Position numbers and translations under genes: made by a program
The notes under the pieces: model-generated
Database searches by the model: none
What the model saw: only the letters and a program-made list of their open reading frames with translations
What the model was told of the DNA's origin: nothing
Source: Euphrasia confusa
Lineage: Eukaryota; Streptophyta; Magnoliopsida; Lamiales; Orobanchaceae
DNA: 64,000 nt
Reading direction: 5' to 3'
NCBI GenBank assembly: GCA_954870475.1
Contig: OX940969.1
Span: 10,148,950 to 10,212,949, forward strand
Part shown: piece by piece, positions 59,446 to 64,000 of the stretch
Numbering within the stretch: position 1 is the stretch's first letter
Layout of the letters: every line of letters starts with the position of its first letter

Positions 59446-59937
59446 ATGACAAACTCCATTTTCATAAATCTTTTGGTGTTCGTGGCCTTGGTTCTCGTCC
59501 CTCGTGCGAGGGCCGAGATCCAATGCAGCACGGCCTTGTCGCAGTTGCTTCCTTGCGAGATATACCTCTTTGGTTGGTCCGCTAACCCGAGCGCCTCTTG
59601 TTGCATCGCCGTGCAGTCGCTCGGGAGTTTGGCAATGCAGTCGGCTGTTGACCGCAAGTCAATGTGTCTATGCTTCAAGCAAGCCGCTACCCATATGCCG
59701 ATCAACTTGGCCAACGCCAAGGTGCTCCCTGCTGTTTGCCACGTCAATCTCGGCTCTATTCAGATCGATCCCAATGTCGACTGCGATAGGTATGCGTACT
59801 AGTACTAGATAGCTAGTGAAGTTATAAACATTTGCTTGAACAAACATACTTTCATTATTATTTAATTAACTAATGATTTAATTAAATCATCAAAATTAAT
59901 ATATATGTTCAATTTGATTCAATTTTGCAGAATTTGA
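59446..59937 (+). CDS. Non-specific lipid transfer protein, two exons (116 aa)
   Basis: Exon 1 is 59446-59789, the intron 59790-59930 (GTATGC...TTTTGCAG), and exon 2 contributes 59931-59937, giving D-R-I then TGA. An intron a few bases before the stop is characteristic of type-I nsLTP genes; reading through it would add a false Y-A-Y end. Residues 1-23 form a signal peptide (hydrophobic L-L-V-F-V-A-L-V-L-V, cleavage likely after A-R-A). The mature part has the eight-cysteine pattern C-x9-C-x14-CC-x20-C-x-C-x21-C-x14-C, forming four disulfides around a lipid-binding cavity. The loop after CC is one residue longer than the usual 19. Expected role is secretion to the apoplast, in cuticle or defence lipid binding. 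An AATGAAAGAATGAA polyadenylation-like region lies near 60040. Confidence 0.93.
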
Positions 59938-60490
59938 AGTGCCCGAAAGAGTTTGAATCGACCGGAGGTGGATTGTTGGTGCCTGCATGGAAAAGCTATA
60001 CCTAAATCAAAATTTACCAATATAATTAATTTTTCCGAAATTAATGAAAGAATGAACTTGTATTCATGAAAAATTATATACTCTATTAATACTCGTGTAC
60101 TTATAATTGTGCTTTCGAGCTCTATCAATTACTCAATGGATTTTTCTTTTTGTTGTTTAGTTTCATACATGGAAACATTTGATATAAATTTAGATATTGT
60201 CTATATACATAATTTCTTATTATACACTCATTAACGTAACTCATCACAAGTGAGATGATACGTGAGTACTCATGCTAGCATTCTCCGTTGAACATCACGA
60301 GATTTTAATTGAGTTCGAACTTTTCTCTAGCCTTTTTTAGGGAGGAATTTAATTATCATCTTTGACATAGTAAAAATTAAACATTAGAATTGTTATATTA
60401 ATTTTTTTCCAAAGATAGCCAAAACAATAAAATTAATATTCCTACGGATCAATATTCCACGCGCGTTTATGATTTGAAAGTTGCAACTAC

Positions 60491-60728
60491 AGGTTAGAGT
60501 GTTTCTCAGCTCAAACCCTGTCGCTAAAAAGTAATATTGCGGATTGCGGAGAAAGATTTGAAGATTTATTACCGATTAATCATGATCAAAAGAATTCGAA
60601 AATCTATATTTTAAAGAGAGGTAGTGATGTTGAACAAATAATAGAAATAATATATATCATAATAATATCCATGATAATACAATTTTTTTTTTCATATTTA
60701 AATTTAGAATAGAAATATGAATCACAAA
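60491..60728. repeat. Direct repeat partner of 51569-51805
   Basis: The uninterrupted copy; it continues ...AGAAATATGAATCACAAAA, matching the sequence split by the Pack-MULE at the other copy. Confidence 0.85.
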
Positions 60729-60869
60729 ATTTGTTGTGTTTTTAATAAACTAATATAAATTATATATTTTTTTTGTCCTTTTAAAATTAATAATAAAAAA
60801 ATAATTTTGTTGTTGTGCTGCCTTTGTGATTTTTGTATATCCCAAAACAATTTTAGACATTATACTTTA

Positions 60870-62107
60870 CTAGTACCACTGTCCGTACGTTGCACGTGAT
60901 TTATTTGTTTGAAATAATCTAAAATTTTATTTAATCTCCAACGTATTTCGGCCAAAAAATTATTAATAGACTAACAAATTATTATATTTAATAATCGAAC
61001 TCTCACTTAAATTTCGTATTAATCTCATTATTAACCGTTATCTCAATTATGAAAATTAAATTATTTTCAAAGACTACACATGTTTGATATAATTTATAGT
61101 ATGTAAGCTTTTTGGGGCATAGCCGAGTGGTAAGGTCTGTGGTGATGTTGGTGTAATTCCCCGACGACGCAGAGTTCGAATCTCGGAAATGACAAATTTT
61201 CATTGAAATATTACGAAGTTAGTACTTGGATGAGACCTATTGGCTCTCTCCCACATGTGTCTGCTACTCGGGTGTATCCATCGATTTACATCCTATCCGA
61301 TCGAGTAGCCTCTGATCTGGTGGAAGAGGAGTTTCTCGTCTCATCCTACCCGATCGAGGAGCCTCTGATCTGGTGGAAGATGAGTTTCTCGTTGGATGAG
61401 ACTTATTGGCTTAGATCTCTCCCACATGTGTCTGCTACTCGGGTGCATCCCTCGATTTACATCCTACCCGATCGAGTAGCCTCTGATTTGGTGGAAGAGG
61501 AGTTTCTCGTCTCATCCTACCCGATCGAGGAGTTTCTGATCTGGTGGAAGATGAGTTTCTCGTCTCTGCATTTCTCGAGTGTCAAACGCATCCAACAAAT
61601 ACCAAAAAAACAAATTTAACATAACTGAATTAGGGATAAACTAAAAATTAAAAAAAATCTAGTCGAACATAATTAATAACTCGACAATTTGATTTTTGAA
61701 TCTGCGAATAAATCATAATTAAAATAGAAGAATGTATACATTTAAATCGATTCAATGTTCAGATAATAAAAAATGACATACGAAGCCAAATTAGATAATA
61801 GGAAGAGATTGATTTTTTATGAGATACGATTAATTGTAATTAAATTAATATTAATTGAATAAAAAAAATTTGAGAAAAGAAATAAAAATATATATATTTA
61901 AAATAATAATTAATTATTATTATCAAAAATATATAATTTCAAATTATTATTTAAAATTTATATATAATAATTTAAATTTACTTAATAATATTACTAATTA
62001 TAATTTATAAATTTTTTATTTATAATTTATAGTGTAAACACAATATTATTATTGTTTTTCTATTGATCCACGTGAAATTAGGAATCCTGAAATTATATAT
62101 GTATAGA
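60870..62107 (-). mobile_element. Non-autonomous Helitron (copy 2, inverted)
   Basis: The minus-strand 5' end TCTATACATATATAATTTCAGG matches copy 1 (54774) with one change in the first 22 bases. The 3' end ends CTAG at 60870, preceded by a hairpin that has decayed (CACGTGCAACGTACGG). Interior matches include the tRNA-like segment and the GTTTCTCGTCTC repeats. The T at 62108 (minus) where A is expected suggests mutation or a slightly different 5' limit (up to 62110). Tandem duplication of a roughly 180-bp interior segment (61225-61560) makes it longer than copy 1. Confidence 0.8.
61120..61182 (+). ncRNA. tRNA-like (SINE-type) A/B box segment inside Helitron copy 2
   Basis: A-box-like TAGCCGAGTGG (61120-61130) and B-box GAGTTCGAATC (61172-61182) match Pol III internal promoter consensus, with 41 nt between them, longer than in most plain tRNAs. 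It is opposite in orientation to the Helitron, as in copy 1. It is likely a SINE-derived head captured before the family spread. It is not a functional tRNA gene; no matching acceptor stem is visible. Confidence 0.55.
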
Positions 62108-62110
62108 AGA

Positions 62111-63420
62111 TTTGACGATAAATATTATCGTCTAAAATAAATTAACTTAATTATAAAAAAAAATTACATTGAAATTAAGAAAACCTTATACGCATGCGTA
62201 CAATACGAGACCCATTAGTGTAATGTCGTATGCACGCGAGAGAAGTAATCGAAGTAAGTCTTTTTTATTTTATTTGAGCCCATATATACGTAAATGGCCC
62301 AAACTTGTAATTAGGTCTTTTTATTCTGTCTTCAATAAATTTTCTTTTAAAAGTACAATAAATTTCTTAAACCACAATTAATAAAGGTGTGTGTTACATT
62401 TTTCTATTAGGTCAGATTATGTCGCCTCCGCACTCTCACCGTCGGCCTCAACGTCCAGTGGAGCCCTCCCTTCTCCGGAGAACCCAATCCCATCCCCACT
62501 CGTAAGCTTCTTTTTCTTTTCTGTTTTCCATTTTCTTCCCCTCAATACTCGACAAGTCTTGATAACTATGGAATCATCATTGGATTTGTGCCTTTTAATT
62601 TATGTATTGTGTTTTTTTCACAGTTTCTTCTTTGAAGATGTATGTTCTCCTTTGCAGTGTTTCCAAATTTATTTGATCGGAATGTTTATAAACAATAACC
62701 GTAGCAGTAACTATGTGTGTTTGGTTTGGAAGTTTTGCAAATATTTAATACCTATTTGTTCTGAAATTCAGTTAATGTGTAATTGATGGGATGGTCTTGA
62801 AGACAAAACATGCACTATACGTAGTTCACTATCTAGTTATTGAATGATGTCAACGTGATGACAAACTATTCTCACCAACATGATTATGAATATTTGCCGC
62901 ATGAGGGGTTAACTCACGCGTGAGGGGTCTGGCGACAAGCACGGAGAAATCGGGTTTGGATTCAGAGGCTGCGACGGCCCTAGTGGTCACATTCCGTAAT
63001 CGGACATATACATTAGACTAAACTAAGTTGATCAGGGTGCACATTTAATTTTTTTTTTTTTTTTTTGGAATTAATTAGGGATTGTGTATTGTATTTTCTT
63101 TGGAAATGAGTTTTGTTGATTTCCCATAAATCACAGAACGCCGTTTGCTTCTCCTATATGGAAGGAGAGTTATTTGTTTATTTTAATGACAGGAGGAGGC
63201 AATCGATTTCATGTAGCCGGGACACAAAAAAATAATAATTTTAACTGCCTTATTTTATAGGAATAATAATTACAATAATAAAAAATGGATTAATTTTAAT
63301 TTTAAAAATAAACAAAATAAAACATTGTTAAACTAGTTATTTGGAGAGAATGAGTACCCCTTAGCAATTTTGAAAATGTATTGTCTTCTCTATGTTGTAG
63401 AAATTGATTGTGAATATAGT
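62111..63420. other. Intergenic DNA; one weak exon-like stretch
   Basis: AT-rich except 62409-62505, where a plus-strand ATG starts a proline/arginine-rich frame of about 30 codons ending at a GTAAGC donor. It could be a first exon whose gene lies outside the window or a dispersed fragment; I see no homology. A GC-richer patch at 62920-63000 is unassigned. Confidence 0.3.
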
Positions 63421-63423
63421 CCG

Positions 63424-63763
63424 CTTGACGAAACTTTAAGTATCTTGAAACACATGTGGTTATCAATTTGTTTTATGTTAACATAATTTTTATCTTTTTT
63501 CTCCCTTTGTCTTGAAACACATGTGGTTATCAATTTGTTTTATGTTAACATAATTTTTATCTTTTTTCTCCCTTTGTCCCCATAATATATTGCATTTTAT
63601 AAATTATTTTATTAGGTGAGAAATGCTTGACGAAACTTTAAGTATCTTGAAACACATGTGGTTATCAATTTGTTTTATGTTAACATAATTTTTATCTTTT
63701 TTCTCCCTTTGTCCCCATAATATATTGCATTTTATAAATTATTTTATTAGGTGAGAAATGAAG
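63424..63763. repeat. Recent nested tandem duplication
   Basis: A 68-bp unit (CTTGAAACACATGTGGTTAT through CTCCCTTTGT) is repeated back to back from 63443. A longer unit of about 140 bp containing it and GTCCCCATAATATATTGC... recurs at 63625. Copies are virtually identical, so the event is very recent (or an assembly issue). CTCCCTTTGTCCCCATAATAT resembles a Stowaway MITE end. Confidence 0.85.
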
Positions 63764-64000
63764 CAGCTAATGACTTATGTCATTGTTTAAGGAGTGGGCG
63801 AAACTTTGTTCTATATAACATAATAGGAAGACTTGGATTACTATATTATCGTAGTCTAATGAACCCATTAATCCTTATTACACGCAACACAACAAATGTT
63901 TTCTTTTGTTAAGACTCGACAGATATACAAATTTTGTAGTGTATAGTTTGTTGGTGTTCGATATTCAGTACTAACTCATCGATTAGTTTTAAAATGGTTA

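Noticed and set aside
59446..59802. Single-exon lipid transfer protein ending in Y-A-Y
   Set aside because: The last codons are intronic; a GTATGC donor and TTTTGCAG acceptor restore the typical short end before the stop.
61203..61619. 138-codon frame in Helitron copy 2
   Set aside because: It is a tandem duplication of a short interior segment with no counterpart motif; the equivalent frame in copy 1 is on the other strand and different.

Overview
This window is nuclear DNA of a flowering plant, most likely a eudicot. The evidence is intron-bearing plant gene fragments (AP2/ERF, beta-amylase, PPR, DUF632, MYB), Arabidopsis-type telomere-like TTTAGGG repeats, Ty1-copia elements primed by initiator Met-tRNA, and CACTA, hAT, Mutator, PIF/Harbinger and Helitron transposons. 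The species cannot be named from the sequence. Most of the window is transposable elements, many nested in each other. The only convincing intact host gene is a small secreted non-specific lipid transfer protein (59446-59937, plus strand) with an intron just before its stop codon.

Layout. 10-18216: a decayed PIF/Harbinger element broken up by a Copia element (A, 220-15721, TSD ATAAT) and a small CACTA element (16532-17826, TSD GTT). Copia A was itself hit by Copia B (3840-11353, TSD GGAGC) and a CACTA element (11774-14980, TSD TGA). 18217-19511: MYB-like scrap and AT-rich filler. 19520-24581: a short hAT element (TSD GCTACTAT) split by a Pack-MULE (19924-24300, TSD ATTATTTAA) carrying PPR, malectin-like and unidentified gene pieces plus a 1-kb minisatellite. 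24783-25130: a ladder of hairpins with a regular ~38-bp period, followed by an LTR-like promoter region. 26695-31847: Copia C, a complete young element (TSD AATAT) with one uninterrupted gag-pol frame. 31848-42300: very AT-rich repeats with Helitron-helicase scraps, TATA boxes and repeated splice-acceptor / 0-14 nt / splice-donor modules. 42806-46060: trinucleotide repeats and Harbinger-type MITE ends. 46240-48420: a Helitron helicase pseudogene. 49959-50310: sugar-transporter and Gypsy scraps. 50513-51160: a Tourist-like MITE (TSD TAA). 51806-58877: a large Pack-MULE (TSD AGAAATATG) carrying ERF, DUF632 and beta-amylase pieces and hosting a Helitron (54774-55970) whose empty site is preserved in a paralogous repeat at 57318/57319. 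59354-60060: the lipid transfer protein gene. 60870-62107: a second, inverted copy of the same Helitron family. 62108-64000: AT-rich DNA with a recent tandem duplication.

The genes do not form a pathway. Boundaries given with target-site duplications were read directly from the sequence. Family names rest on motif recognition, and dating is a by-eye comparison of LTR pairs.
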